In this document: one piece after another, positions 45,854-53,879 of the stretch
How positions within the stretch are numbered: the first letter of the stretch is position 1
Layout: each line of letters opens with the position of its first letter
Source: an uncultured Nocardioides sp.
Lineage (GTDB): Bacteria; Actinomycetota; Actinomycetes; Propionibacteriales; Nocardioidaceae
DNA length: 64,000 bases
Direction: 5' to 3'
Assembly (NCBI RefSeq): GCF_947488025.1
Contig: NZ_CANKYS010000004.1
Span: 1-64,000, forward strand
Made by a program: the position numbers and the translations under genes
The notes under the pieces: generated by a model
Databases searched by the model: none
What the model saw: the letters and a program-made list of their open reading frames with translations, nothing else
What the model was told of the DNA's origin: nothing

Positions 45854-46072
45854 ATGGTCCGACGACCCGAGCTCGTCATGGCCGACCTCGACGCCGAGAC
45901 AGCCACGCCGTTGCCACGTCGGGAGACGTTGAGCTGCCAGTTCGCATGCGTCAACGTCACCAACGTCGTGGGCGTCAACCTCGCCCTCGCCGTCAACGCG
46001 GCCACGATCGGCTCCCAGGCCAATGCACTGGCGCTGCAGTACCTCGCCTCGGTGCAGATGCACATGCCGTGA
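45854..46072 (+). CDS. Short leader-core-like peptide, paralogue 2 (with two cysteines)
   Basis: 72 residues. It has the same ribosome site context (AAGGAGGTGAAC) as the first peptide. The leader-like part carries LDAE ... LPRRETL. The core-like part starts SCQFACVNVTN and ends SVQMHMP, with Asn34, 42, 48, 57 and Gln62, 68 at the same spacings as paralogue 1. The Cys28 and Cys32 pair is unique to this copy and could form a disulfide or be a modification site. The alternation of Asn and aliphatic residues (VNVTNVVGVNLALAVN) resembles beta-helical peptides such as proteusin cores, but no epimerase or methyltransferase gene accompanies it. Confidence 0.8.
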   Translation: MVRRPELVMADLDAETATPLPRRETLSCQFACVNVTNVVGVNLALAVNAATIGSQANALALQYLASVQMHMP

Positions 46073-46076
46073 GACC

Positions 46077-46114
46077 CGGCGGCGGGGGCGTTTGCTCTGG
46101 CGCACCCGCCGCCG
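46077..46114 (+). terminator. Hairpin between peptide 2 and the protease/ATPase gene
   Basis: Ten-base GC-only arms (46077-46086, 46105-46114) sit right after the second peptide's stop. Together with the hairpin at 45758 it would set peptides above the downstream enzyme. The next gene has no clear ribosome site; CAGAGCA-like repeats fill 46138-46164. Confidence 0.6.
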
Positions 46115-46165
46115 TCACGCGATCCACCCGCCGGAGCAGCCAGAGCAGACAGAGCACCCAGAGCG

Positions 46166-48445
46166 ATGAACCTGACGACCGCAGACCACCTGACCACCGA
46201 GCCACCGCCCGCCACCGAGCAGCGGTGGCGCCAGACGCGCGGCCTGGAGTTCCTGGGCCCCGTCCAGGGCTCCGGCCTCAAGGACCCGGCGTTCCTGGTG
46301 CGACGCGTCGACGACCAGGTGGTGCAGCTGTCCGAGCTGCTCCACCTCGTCGTGCGCGCGGTCGAGCCGCCACGGCCGGCCGAGCAGGTGGCCGCCGACG
46401 TCAGCGAGGCGTACGGCCGGACCCTGAGCGCCGAGGGCCTGGCCCACCTGGTGACCACCCGGCTCGAGCCGCTCGGGCTGGTGGTGCCGGACGAGTCAGC
46501 GGAGCCGACGCGGTCAGTGCGGGCGCGGCCCTTGCTGGCGCTCATCGCCAAGGGCACGCTGGTGCCCGCCCGCGTGGTCGGCCACCTGGCCGGCGTGCTG
46601 ACGCCGTTCTTCTGGCCACCGCTGGTGGCGGTGGCGCTCGCAGCCCTGGTCGCCGCTGACGTCGCCCTGGTGACGCGCGGCGACCTCTGGTCGGCGATCG
46701 GCGAGGTGTTCGCCACCCCGACGATCGCCCTGCTGATCTACGCGATCCTCACCGCCGCGGCCCTCGTCCACGAGCTCGGCCACGCTGCTGCGTGCCGCTA
46801 CGGCGGCGCACGCCCCGGCGAGATCGGCTTCGGGCTCTACCTCGTCTTCCCCGCGTTCTACACCGACGTGACCGACTCCTACCGGCTCGGCCGGGCCGGG
46901 CGGGTGCGCACCGACCTCGGTGGGCTCTACTTCAACGCCCTCACCGTGCTGGTGCTCGCAGCGGGCTACCTGGCGACGGGCAGTGGCGTCCTGCTCCTGA
47001 CTGCGTTCGCCCTGCAGGTCCAGATGCTCCAGCAGCTCATCCCGGTGGTCCGTTTCGACGGCTACTTCGTCCTCTCCGACCTGGCCGGCGTGCCCGACCT
47101 GTTCGCCCGGGTCGGTCCGGTGCTGCGCAGCCTGCGCCCCGGTCACCCCACCGACCCGCGCGTGAGCGAGCTCCGGCCGCGCTCGCGCCAGTTCGTGACC
47201 GGCTGGGTGGTGGTCGTCGTACCACTGCTGGTCGCGGCGCTGGGCTGGGCGATCTGGTACCTCCCCGAGTTCCTCGAGCGCGGGCGCGAGGGGGTCCGTC
47301 TCCAGCAGCTGGTCTTCGACGTCGCGTGGGAGGCACGCGACTGGGCGGCCATGGCCCTCGCGGTGGTCTCGATCGCCCTCCTGCTGCTGCCGCTCCTCGG
47401 CGCGGCGCTCGCGCTGTGGCGGGTGGCGGGGTCGCTGGTCCTGTTCGCGCGGACGAGGTTCGCGACGCGGGAGCCGGCGGCGTACGGGCTGACCGCGCCG
47501 CCCGACCCGCCACGGGTCGTCTCGGCGGCCGACTTCACCGACGAGGTGATGTACGCCGCCCCGGCGCCGGTCCCGACGCAGGGCTGGCGCGGCACGGTCT
47601 ACCGCGGCAGCGGCCACCTGCTCAACCCCGGACCGAGCCTGCCCGAGCAGCGACGGCGCGAGCTCGAGCGCCGCCTGCGCACCCCCATCGACGGCTCGCG
47701 GCGCGTGGTGGTGATGAGCCGCAAGGGCGGTGTCGGCAAGACGACGATCACGCTGGCGCTGGGCAGCACCTTCGCGCTGCTGCGCGGTGACCGGGTGATC
47801 GCGGTGGACGCCAACCCCGACGCCGGCAACCTCGCCCACCGGGTCGCGCCGCCGCACGACCGCACCGTGACCGACGTGCTGCGCGACCTGGACCAGATCA
47901 CGACGTACGCCGCCCTGCGCCGCTACACCTCGCAGGGCATCGAGTCGCGGCTCGAGGTGCTCGCCTCCGACGACGACCCCGGCATCGGGCTGGCCCTGGC
48001 GCGCGACGACTACCACCGGCTGATCGGCCTGCTCGACCGCTTCTACAACCTGATCCTGCTCGACACCGGCACCGGCATCCTCGACAGCGCCAACCAGGGG
48101 CTGCTCACCGAGGCCGACCAGGTGGTGCTGGTGGTGCGGGCCGGTCTCGACGGCGGCCGGGCCGGGGCGCTGACGCTGGACTGGATGGACCAGCACGGGT
48201 TCGACGACCTCGTCGCACGGACGGTGGTGGTGGTCAACGCGGAGCGACGCGGCAGCGAGCCACCGGAGCCGATGCGACGGCACTTCGAGAAGAGGTGCGC
48301 GCGCGTCGTGACGGTCCCGTGGGACGACGCGCTCGAGCCGGGTGCGCTGACCGACATGTCCGCGCTGCACCGGCGTACCCGGGACGCGCTCGTCGACATC
48401 GCGGCGGCGGTGGCCGACAACTTCGTCGTCGGGGATGAGTCATGA
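46166..48445 (+). CDS. Fusion of PqqD-like domain, M50 metalloprotease and MinD-type ATPase
   Basis: 759 residues. Residues 20-105 look like a PqqD-type peptide-recognition domain (FLVRRVDDQVVQLSELLHLV). Residues 130-460 hold about eight membrane helices of an M50 (site-2-protease-like) metalloprotease, with zinc motif HELGH at 202-206 and the third-ligand-type RFDGYFV segment at 296-302. Residues 515-759 are a MinD/ParA-family ATPase with deviant Walker A KGGVGKTT at 520-527, VDANPDAGN and LLDTGTGI. This suggests recognition of the peptides, cleavage in the membrane and ATP-driven handling or positioning. Fusion of all three in one chain is not something I recognise. No good ribosome site precedes the ATG. 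Confidence 0.85.
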   Translation: MNLTTADHLTTEPPPATEQRWRQTRGLEFLGPVQGSGLKDPAFLVRRVDDQVVQLSELLHLVVRAVEPPRPAEQVAADVSEAYGRTLSAEGLAHLVTTRLEPLGLVVPDESAEPTRSVRARPLLALIAKGTLVPARVVGHLAGVLTPFFWPPLVAVALAALVAADVALVTRGDLWSAIGEVFATPTIALLIYAILTAAALVHELGHAAACRYGGARPGEIGFGLYLVFPAFYTDVTDSYRLGRAGRVRTDLGGLYFNALTVLVLAAGYLATGSGVLLLTAFALQVQMLQQLIPVVRFDGYFVLSDLAGVPDLFARVGPVLRSLRPGHPTDPRVSELRPRSRQFVTGWVVVVVPLLVAALGWAIWYLPEFLERGREGVRLQQLVFDVAWEARDWAAMALAVVSIALLLLPLLGAALALWRVAGSLVLFARTRFATREPAAYGLTAPPDPPRVVSAADFTDEVMYAAPAPVPTQGWRGTVYRGSGHLLNPGPSLPEQRRRELERRLRTPIDGSRRVVVMSRKGGVGKTTITLALGSTFALLRGDRVIAVDANPDAGNLAHRVAPPHDRTVTDVLRDLDQITTYAALRRYTSQGIESRLEVLASDDDPGIGLALARDDYHRLIGLLDRFYNLILLDTGTGILDSANQGLLTEADQVVLVVRAGLDGGRAGALTLDWMDQHGFDDLVARTVVVVNAERRGSEPPEPMRRHFEKRCARVVTVPWDDALEPGALTDMSALHRRTRDALVDIAAAVADNFVVGDES

Positions 48446-49137
48446 CCGCGCGCGGCGTGGTCGCGCACGCGCTCGTGGCGACCCTGCTGCTGGCCGGCGC
48501 CGCGGACGCGACCTCGCGAGGGGCGGCCGACGAGCGGCGCGACCTGGACCTCGTGGCCAGCGCGCAGCCGAGCGACCAGCGGCGCGAGGACAGCGACCGG
48601 GTCGTCGGCGAGGTGATGGTCCGCGAGGACTCGGTGAAGGCGGACGCCGTCGCGACCACCGTGACCGCCTGTCACGGGTGCCGCGGGGACAGCACGGCGC
48701 TGCAGGTGCTCTACGTGCCGGGGCCGTCGTCGGCCCGCTTCGACAACGTCGCCTCCGCCTGGACCCAGGACTGCTGGGACTGCAGCGCGACCGCTCTGGC
48801 CGTGCAGGTGGTGGTCATCGGACCGGGCACCCGCGCGCGGCCGACCAACCGGGCCCTGGCGGTCGGCGGGTCGTGCGCCACCTGCGTCACGGCGACCGCG
48901 GCCTTCCAGGTCGTCGTGCAGGTCGATGCGGTCGGGCGCCTGCCCGACCCGGTCCTCGCCGAGATCATGGCCTGGGTCGGGGCGGAGGCAGCCGCGCTCC
49001 GGGCCGTCGCGGCGACCCCGGTCGCGCCACGACGCGCGGAGCGGTCCGCGGCCCGGTCGCTCGGCGAGCTGCGCCGGGTCGTCGTACGCGCCCTCGACGC
49101 CCGCACCCGCTCCGCCCGGGTCGCCGTCACCCGCTGA
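48442..49137 (+). CDS. Secreted protein with three CxxC motifs
   Basis: 231 residues. It starts with ATGA overlap on the fusion gene, and a signal peptide (VVAHALVATLLLAGAADA). The middle carries three similar units, each a CxxC pair followed by Ala/Thr and then Gln in a beta strand: CHGCRGDSTALQVLYV, CWDCSATALAVQVVV and CATCVTATAAFQVVV. The C-terminal 60 residues are Ala/Arg-rich. The units could bind metal, form disulfides or mimic the Asn/Gln/Cys pattern of the peptides. I find no known family. It is probably exported and works with the peptides outside. Confidence 0.7.
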   Translation: MTARGVVAHALVATLLLAGAADATSRGAADERRDLDLVASAQPSDQRREDSDRVVGEVMVREDSVKADAVATTVTACHGCRGDSTALQVLYVPGPSSARFDNVASAWTQDCWDCSATALAVQVVVIGPGTRARPTNRALAVGGSCATCVTATAAFQVVVQVDAVGRLPDPVLAEIMAWVGAEAAALRAVAATPVAPRRAERSAARSLGELRRVVVRALDARTRSARVAVTR

Positions 49138-49141
49138 CCGG

Positions 49142-49200
49142 TATCTGAGGACGTGGTGGTCGGCGAGAAGGCCGATTCCCGTTCATCACGTCCTCAGATA
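49142..49200. repeat. Palindromic element type A, copy 3 (inverted relative to copy 2)
   Basis: 59 bp from TATCTGAGGACGTGGTGG to CATCACGTCCTCAGATA. Reverse-complemented it matches copy 2 at both ends, including GTGATGAACGG. It exactly fills the gap between two convergent genes. Confidence 0.85.
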
Positions 49201-49201
49201 G

Positions 49202-51844
49202 TCAGTCGAGGCGGGCCACCAACGGCAGGCGCGAGCGGGCGGTCAGCCCGACGACGGCCGCGGTGAAGAGCGGCAGCGCGACCACGACGGCGACGATCAG
49301 CAGCCACGGGATGGCGAGAAAGGGGCCGTGCTCGCCCGTGCCCCAGTTCGCCGACGTGAGCGGCCGCGAGATGGCGACGCCCGGGATGAAGCCCACCGCC
49401 GCCCCGAGCAGGGCGCCGACGGACCCGACGACCAGGGCGTACGCCGCTGCGACACCGCGCCGGGTCCGCGGAGCCGCGCCCACGGCCGACAGGGTGGCCA
49501 GGTCGGGTCGGGCGTCGGACAGGGCGAGGAAGGTGGCGGTGAGGGTGCCGCTGAGCATCAGCACGCCGCCCAGCACGCCGAGGACGAGCAGGATGATCGT
49601 GGCCTCGACGGGGCGCTGGTAGCCGCGCTCGACGTACACCCAGCTCTCCGGCGCCACGGCGGCGACGGCCTCCTCGATGCGGGTCTGGGTGGGCTCGTCG
49701 ATGTCGCCGGTGAGGCGCAGCTCGTAGGGCACGACCGGGAGGTCGAGCTCCTCCACCACGCTGGTGGGGGCGATCGCGACGGCGGGCGCGACCGGTTGCT
49801 CCCACGTCACGTAGGCCGCCGGCAGCCGGTGGGTGCTGACGTCGTCGGGCTGCTCGGCGTAGCCGCTCTCCCAGCGCTCCTCGCGCACCTCGACGGTCGT
49901 CGCGTCGACGTCGTCGGCGCCGGTGAGCACCACCAGGCTGCCCGCCGCGAGCGCCTCGTCGACGGCCCCCGCCTCCGAACCGGTGATGCCCGCCTCGGTC
50001 GCGGTGTCGGCCACCAGCAGCTGGGGGCCGGAGTAGGCGAGGGAGCTGTCCTGGTCGTCCCACGTGGTCTCGTCCGTCACGACGCTGACCGAGGTGAAGC
50101 CGTCGACGGCGTAGGGCTCCTCGACGCTGACGACCCGGCGGGTCACGACGTCGGGCGCGGTGTCGTGGACGACCTGCTCCACCCGGTCGTAGAGCGGCCC
50201 CGGGTCCGGCACGTCCTCGCCGAGCAGGATGGTCCCGGAGCCGACGCTGACGCGGCCCTCGCCCATCGCGAGCTCGGGGGTGTAGGTGCGCTGGTTCTCG
50301 AGCTCGTCGCTGGCGTTGGCGATGCCGAGCGCGACGACACCGGCCACGGTGGCGGCGACCGCCGCCACGGCCGGCACCGTCCGGGTGCGGTGGCGCGCGG
50401 CGTCGCGGGCGGCGTAGCGCACGGGCAGCGGCAGGCGCCCGGCCAGCCGGCCCACGAGCGCCACGACGACGGGGACCACCAGGATCATCCCGAGCACCGA
50501 CACCACGGCCGAGGCGGCCATCCAGATGGCACCGTTGCCGCTGTCGGAGGTGACCGCGCCGTAGGACGACCCGGCGATGCCCGCGCCGAGCAGCGCCAGG
50601 CCCAGGACGGGGGTGGCGGCGCGCGGTGTGCGGTCGCCGCGCCGACCGGCGAGGACGGCGACGACGTCCTGGCGGCTTGCCAGCCACGCCGGCACGACCG
50701 AGGCGAGGAGGGCCGAGGCCAGGCCGAAGAGCGTGATCGCGGCCAGCCAGCCCAGCGGCACCTCGAACGGGCCGAACCACGAGCCGTCGAAGCGCTGCAC
50801 CAGCGGCAGCAGCGCCCACCCCGTCACGACGCCGAGCACCAGCCCGACCCCGGACGCGACGGCGCCCAGGACGATGCCGCTGGCCAGGATCACGCGGCGC
50901 GACTGGGCGGGGGTGCCGCCGCAGGCAGCCATCAGCGCCAGCGACCGGGCGTGCCGGCGCGCGCCGACCGCGAAGGCCGGCCCGGCGAGGAGGACGACCT
51001 CGAGCAGCGCCATCACCACGATGAGCGCGGCGACGGCGTACATCTCGTCCTGCCCGGTGTCGTAGCCCATCTGCTCGGCCACGTCACCGACGTCGGGCGG
51101 GTCGGAGAGGACGGCGCGCGAGGCCACGATGCCGCCGACGGCGTTGAGGGCGCGGACCTCGGACCAGGTGACCGGGTCCGGCCCGACCAGCCACTCGGCG
51201 CGCGGCCCCTGGTCCTCGCCGAGCGCCGAGCCGATCGGCCCGACGACGCTGGGCACCATGCGGTTCTGGGCGTGCCGGCCGACACCGACCACCGTGGCCG
51301 TGCGCGCGCCGAGGTCGAGCTCGTCGCCGAGGGCCACGCCCTTGTCGAGCAGCGCCTGGTTGGCGACGACCTCGTCGGCGGTGCGCGGGAGCCGGCCGGA
51401 GGTCAGCTCGAAGAACCCGTCCGCCATCGGGTCGCCCAGGTCGACCTCGGTGACGTCGAGGTCGACGACGCGCTCGCCGATCCGTACGCCGCCCCACCCC
51501 TGGCGGATGGGGAGCAGCCGGGTGTCCGGTCCGAGGACCCCGGTGACGACCGCCGCGTCGAGCGGCTCCGCCTGCTCCTCCGCACCGTCGGCCGTGTAGC
51601 CCTGCTGGGGGTCGGGTGCCTGGAGGACCGGTCCGGTGCCCTCGGTCCACACGCGGGCCGCGGCCGCACCCATCCGACGGTCGACGCCCTCGGCGCCGCT
51701 GAGCTGGGACGTCTTGATCACGACCGCCGCGGCGCTGACGGCCAGCACGGGCAGCGCGACCATGACGAGCACCAGGATGCTGCGCCCCCGGTGCCGCAGC
51801 GCGTCGCGCCGGGCGATCCGGAGCGCGGTCCGCCAGCCCCTCAC
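49202..51844 (-). CDS. ABC transporter permease (FtsX/MacB type, large)
   Basis: 880 residues. An N-terminal membrane helix (SILVLVMVALPVLAVSAAAVV) and a long extracytoplasmic domain are followed by two blocks of FtsX-type helices, the second near the C-terminus (LALSDARPDLATLSAVGAAPRTRRGV). It lacks fused ATPase sequence. MacB-family permeases move or extract peptides, lipoproteins or drugs by mechanotransmission rather than transport through a pore. The GTG start overlaps the ATPase gene stop (GTGA), so the two form one transporter. Substrate unknown. Confidence 0.85.
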   Translation of the reverse strand: MRGWRTALRIARRDALRHRGRSILVLVMVALPVLAVSAAAVVIKTSQLSGAEGVDRRMGAAAARVWTEGTGPVLQAPDPQQGYTADGAEEQAEPLDAAVVTGVLGPDTRLLPIRQGWGGVRIGERVVDLDVTEVDLGDPMADGFFELTSGRLPRTADEVVANQALLDKGVALGDELDLGARTATVVGVGRHAQNRMVPSVVGPIGSALGEDQGPRAEWLVGPDPVTWSEVRALNAVGGIVASRAVLSDPPDVGDVAEQMGYDTGQDEMYAVAALIVVMALLEVVLLAGPAFAVGARRHARSLALMAACGGTPAQSRRVILASGIVLGAVASGVGLVLGVVTGWALLPLVQRFDGSWFGPFEVPLGWLAAITLFGLASALLASVVPAWLASRQDVVAVLAGRRGDRTPRAATPVLGLALLGAGIAGSSYGAVTSDSGNGAIWMAASAVVSVLGMILVVPVVVALVGRLAGRLPLPVRYAARDAARHRTRTVPAVAAVAATVAGVVALGIANASDELENQRTYTPELAMGEGRVSVGSGTILLGEDVPDPGPLYDRVEQVVHDTAPDVVTRRVVSVEEPYAVDGFTSVSVVTDETTWDDQDSSLAYSGPQLLVADTATEAGITGSEAGAVDEALAAGSLVVLTGADDVDATTVEVREERWESGYAEQPDDVSTHRLPAAYVTWEQPVAPAVAIAPTSVVEELDLPVVPYELRLTGDIDEPTQTRIEEAVAAVAPESWVYVERGYQRPVEATIILLVLGVLGGVLMLSGTLTATFLALSDARPDLATLSAVGAAPRTRRGVAAAYALVVGSVGALLGAAVGFIPGVAISRPLTSANWGTGEHGPFLAIPWLLIVAVVVALPLFTAAVVGLTARSRLPLVARLD

Positions 51845-52563
51845 CGTGCGGACTCGTCGACGAGCAGCGTCTCCGGCTCGTCGGCACCGGTCTCGTCCAC
51901 CACGACACCGTCGCGGAGGAAGACCACGCGGTCCGCCCACGCGGCGTGCCGGGCCTCGTGGGTGACCATGACGCCCGCGGCGCCGGCGTCGCACCGGGCA
52001 CGGAGCAGCCGCAGGATCTCCTCGCCGGTGTCGGTGTCGAGGGCGCCGGTGGGCTCGTCGGCCAGGATCAGCCTCCGGTCGCCGACGATCGCGCGGGCGA
52101 TCGCGACGCGCTGCTGCTGGCCCCCGGACATCTCGTCGGGGAAGCGGTCGGCGAGGTCGACGATGCCGACCTCCTCCAGCGCGGCCAGCGCCAGGCGGCG
52201 GGCGACCTTGCCCTTCTCGCCGTCGAGCTCGCGCGGGAGGGCGACGTTCTCGGCGGCGGTGAGCGCGGGGATCAGGTTGAAGTCCTGGAAGACGTAGCCC
52301 ACCGACGTACGCCGGATCCGGGCGCGGCCGGCCTGGTCGAGCGAGGCGAGATCGGTGCCCTCGATCCACACCGAGCCGCCGGTCGGCTGGTCGAGGCCGC
52401 CGGCGAGCGTGAGCAGCGTCGACTTGCCCGAGCCGGAGGGGCCCATGACGGCGACGAGCTCGCCCGGGCGGGCGCGGAAGGTGACGCCGCGCAGGGCGTG
52501 GACCTCGGTGGCCCCCTCCCCGTGGACGCGGGTGACGGCGGCGAGGTGGAGGACGGCGTTCAT
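51841..52563 (-). CDS. ABC transporter ATPase (LolD/MacB class)
   Basis: 240 residues. Walker A GPSGSGKST, signature MSGGQQQRVAIARAI, Walker B ILADEPTGALD and switch H-loop VTHEARHA are all intact. The sequence groups with ATPases that serve FtsX-like permeases, whose gene follows with a 4-base overlap. Upstream it overlaps the PadR regulator gene in the same way, giving a three-gene operon. The C-terminal DETGADEPETLLVDESAR tail is an acidic extension. Confidence 0.9.
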   Translation of the reverse strand: MNAVLHLAAVTRVHGEGATEVHALRGVTFRARPGELVAVMGPSGSGKSTLLTLAGGLDQPTGGSVWIEGTDLASLDQAGRARIRRTSVGYVFQDFNLIPALTAAENVALPRELDGEKGKVARRLALAALEEVGIVDLADRFPDEMSGGQQQRVAIARAIVGDRRLILADEPTGALDTDTGEEILRLLRARCDAGAAGVMVTHEARHAAWADRVVFLRDGVVVDETGADEPETLLVDESAR

Positions 52564-53195
52564 CGGGTCGCCCCCTCGTTGCTCGTCGCGGCCGGGGCGT
52601 CGCGGCGTACGACCTCGCGCTCGAGCGCCGCGCGCCGCAACCTGGCCTCGCAGTGGTCGAGCCAGCGGACCTCGGCCTCGGCGTCGAAGACGAGCGAGTC
52701 GAGGACCAGGCTCCAGGCGAGGTCGGCCGGCTCCGCGGGCCTGGCCGCGCGGCCGGTGCGCTTGAGCCGGGTGTAGTCCTGGAGCGAGGCCATGGTGGCG
52801 CTGCGCTGGCGCTGGATGATCGTGCCGACGTCGACGCCGGGCAGCGTGACGGCGATCGCGAGCTTGATCGCGAGCTCGTCGCGCGCGGGCTGGGTGCGAG
52901 GCACCGGGGTGGCGAACCACTCCGACACCTCGCCCCGGCCCGCGTCGGTGGCGCGGTAGCTGACGTGCTGCCGGTCGCTGCCGGCCTGGTGGGCGTCCTC
53001 GTCGGTCTCGTCGGCACCCCCGTGTCCGACGACCTCGACCAGTCCGTCCCGCTCGAGCCGGGTCAGGGTCGTGTAGACCTGCCCGATGTTGAGCGGCCAG
53101 GTCTCCCCCGTCCGCTGCTCGAACTCCGCCCGGAGCTGGTAGCCGTACATCGGCCCCTGCTCCAGGATCGCCAGCATCGCCTGCCGGATCGACAT
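52560..53195 (-). CDS. PadR-family regulator of the ABC exporter
   Basis: 211 residues. The winged-helix PadR domain starts MSIRQAMLAILEQGPMYGYQ and continues LNIGQVYTTLTRLERDGLV, with a PadR C-terminal dimerisation bundle. It is the first gene of the exporter operon, which it probably represses until a drug or peptide binds. A cluster of ATACC/GGTAT half-sites lies 44 bases upstream of its start. An acidic-rich insert (GADETDEDAHQAGSD) splits the wing region. Confidence 0.85.
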   Translation of the reverse strand: MSIRQAMLAILEQGPMYGYQLRAEFEQRTGETWPLNIGQVYTTLTRLERDGLVEVVGHGGADETDEDAHQAGSDRQHVSYRATDAGRGEVSEWFATPVPRTQPARDELAIKLAIAVTLPGVDVGTIIQRQRSATMASLQDYTRLKRTGRAARPAEPADLAWSLVLDSLVFDAEAEVRWLDHCEARLRRAALEREVVRRDAPAATSNEGATR

Positions 53196-53239
53196 CCGCG
53201 CCTCCGTGTCATCCGTCCACCGCCCCCCGACGGGGATGG

Positions 53240-53263
53240 ATACCGGGTATGTATACCACGTAT
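53240..53263. promoter_or_regulatory. Inverted-repeat operator candidate for PadR
   Basis: The half-sites ATACC, GGTAT and ATACC alternate head to head within 18 bases (53240-53257), followed by a further GTAT. This AT-rich patch stands out in a GC-rich gap between the padR gene and the divergent DUF4282 gene, so it may control both. Confidence 0.5.
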
Positions 53264-53347
53264 GCACCCGGCTGCGCGCGTCTCCGCGGTTTGGCGCCGG
53301 CCCTCCGGGGCAGGAGGTGGGCGCACCCACCCACCACAGGAGGACCC

Positions 53348-53854
53348 ATGTCCCAGCCCGACGGCACGCCCGCGCAGGACCCCTACGGCGACCAGCCCAC
53401 CGCCCCCTACGGCCAGACCCCCTCCTCGCCCCCGCCAAGCAGCGGGTCCTACGGCGGGGGTTCCTACCCCGGCGGCGGGTCCTACGGCGGCGGTGGTTCG
53501 TACGGCGGTGGCGGTGGCTACGGCGGCGGTGGCTACGGCGGCGGGCCGCTCGCCGGGCAGCCGAGCGGCAAGGGGTTCTTCGGCGCACTGTTCGACATGA
53601 GCTTCTCGACGTTCGTGACGCCGATGATCATCAAGGCCGTCTACATCATCGGGTTGGTCGCGATCGGCCTCGGGACGCTCTTCTTCGCCGTCAGCGGCTT
53701 CTTCGGTGACAACCCGGGGCTCGGCATCGTCACGCTCATCGTCAGCCCGCTGGTCGGTCTGCTCTACCTGTGCTTCTTCCGGATGATGTGCGAGTTCTAC
53801 GTCGCCATCACGCGGATGAGCGAGGACATCAACCGCCGCCTCCCGCAGTCCTGA
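53348..53854 (+). CDS. DUF4282 membrane protein with Gly/Tyr/Ser-rich N-terminus
   Basis: 168 residues. The first 80 residues are low-complexity, with tandem SYGGG and GGYGG units after a Pro/Gln/Tyr-rich start. Two membrane helices follow (IIGLVAIGLGTLFFAVSGFF and VTLIVSPLVGLLYLCFF), with a terminal helix ending INRRLPQS, the DUF4282 pattern. The role of this family is unknown; related proteins often have such tails near cell-division or septal factors, but I cannot show that here. The ATG has a good AGGAGG site. Confidence 0.8.
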   Translation: MSQPDGTPAQDPYGDQPTAPYGQTPSSPPPSSGSYGGGSYPGGGSYGGGGSYGGGGGYGGGGYGGGPLAGQPSGKGFFGALFDMSFSTFVTPMIIKAVYIIGLVAIGLGTLFFAVSGFFGDNPGLGIVTLIVSPLVGLLYLCFFRMMCEFYVAITRMSEDINRRLPQS

Positions 53855-53879
53855 GGTCGCTCGCTCGCGACCTGGAGGG

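Noticed and set aside
45553..46072. Peptides as lanthipeptide, thiopeptide, lasso or daptide precursors
   Set aside because: No LanM/LanB, YcaO, lasso cyclase, radical SAM, aminotransferase or methyltransferase gene is present in 42-49 kb, and the leader motifs do not match those classes as I know them.
29938..49200. Type A repeats as ends of one large transposon
   Set aside because: The 19-kb interval holds ordinary operons and no transposase. Three copies at irregular distances fit a dispersed small element better.
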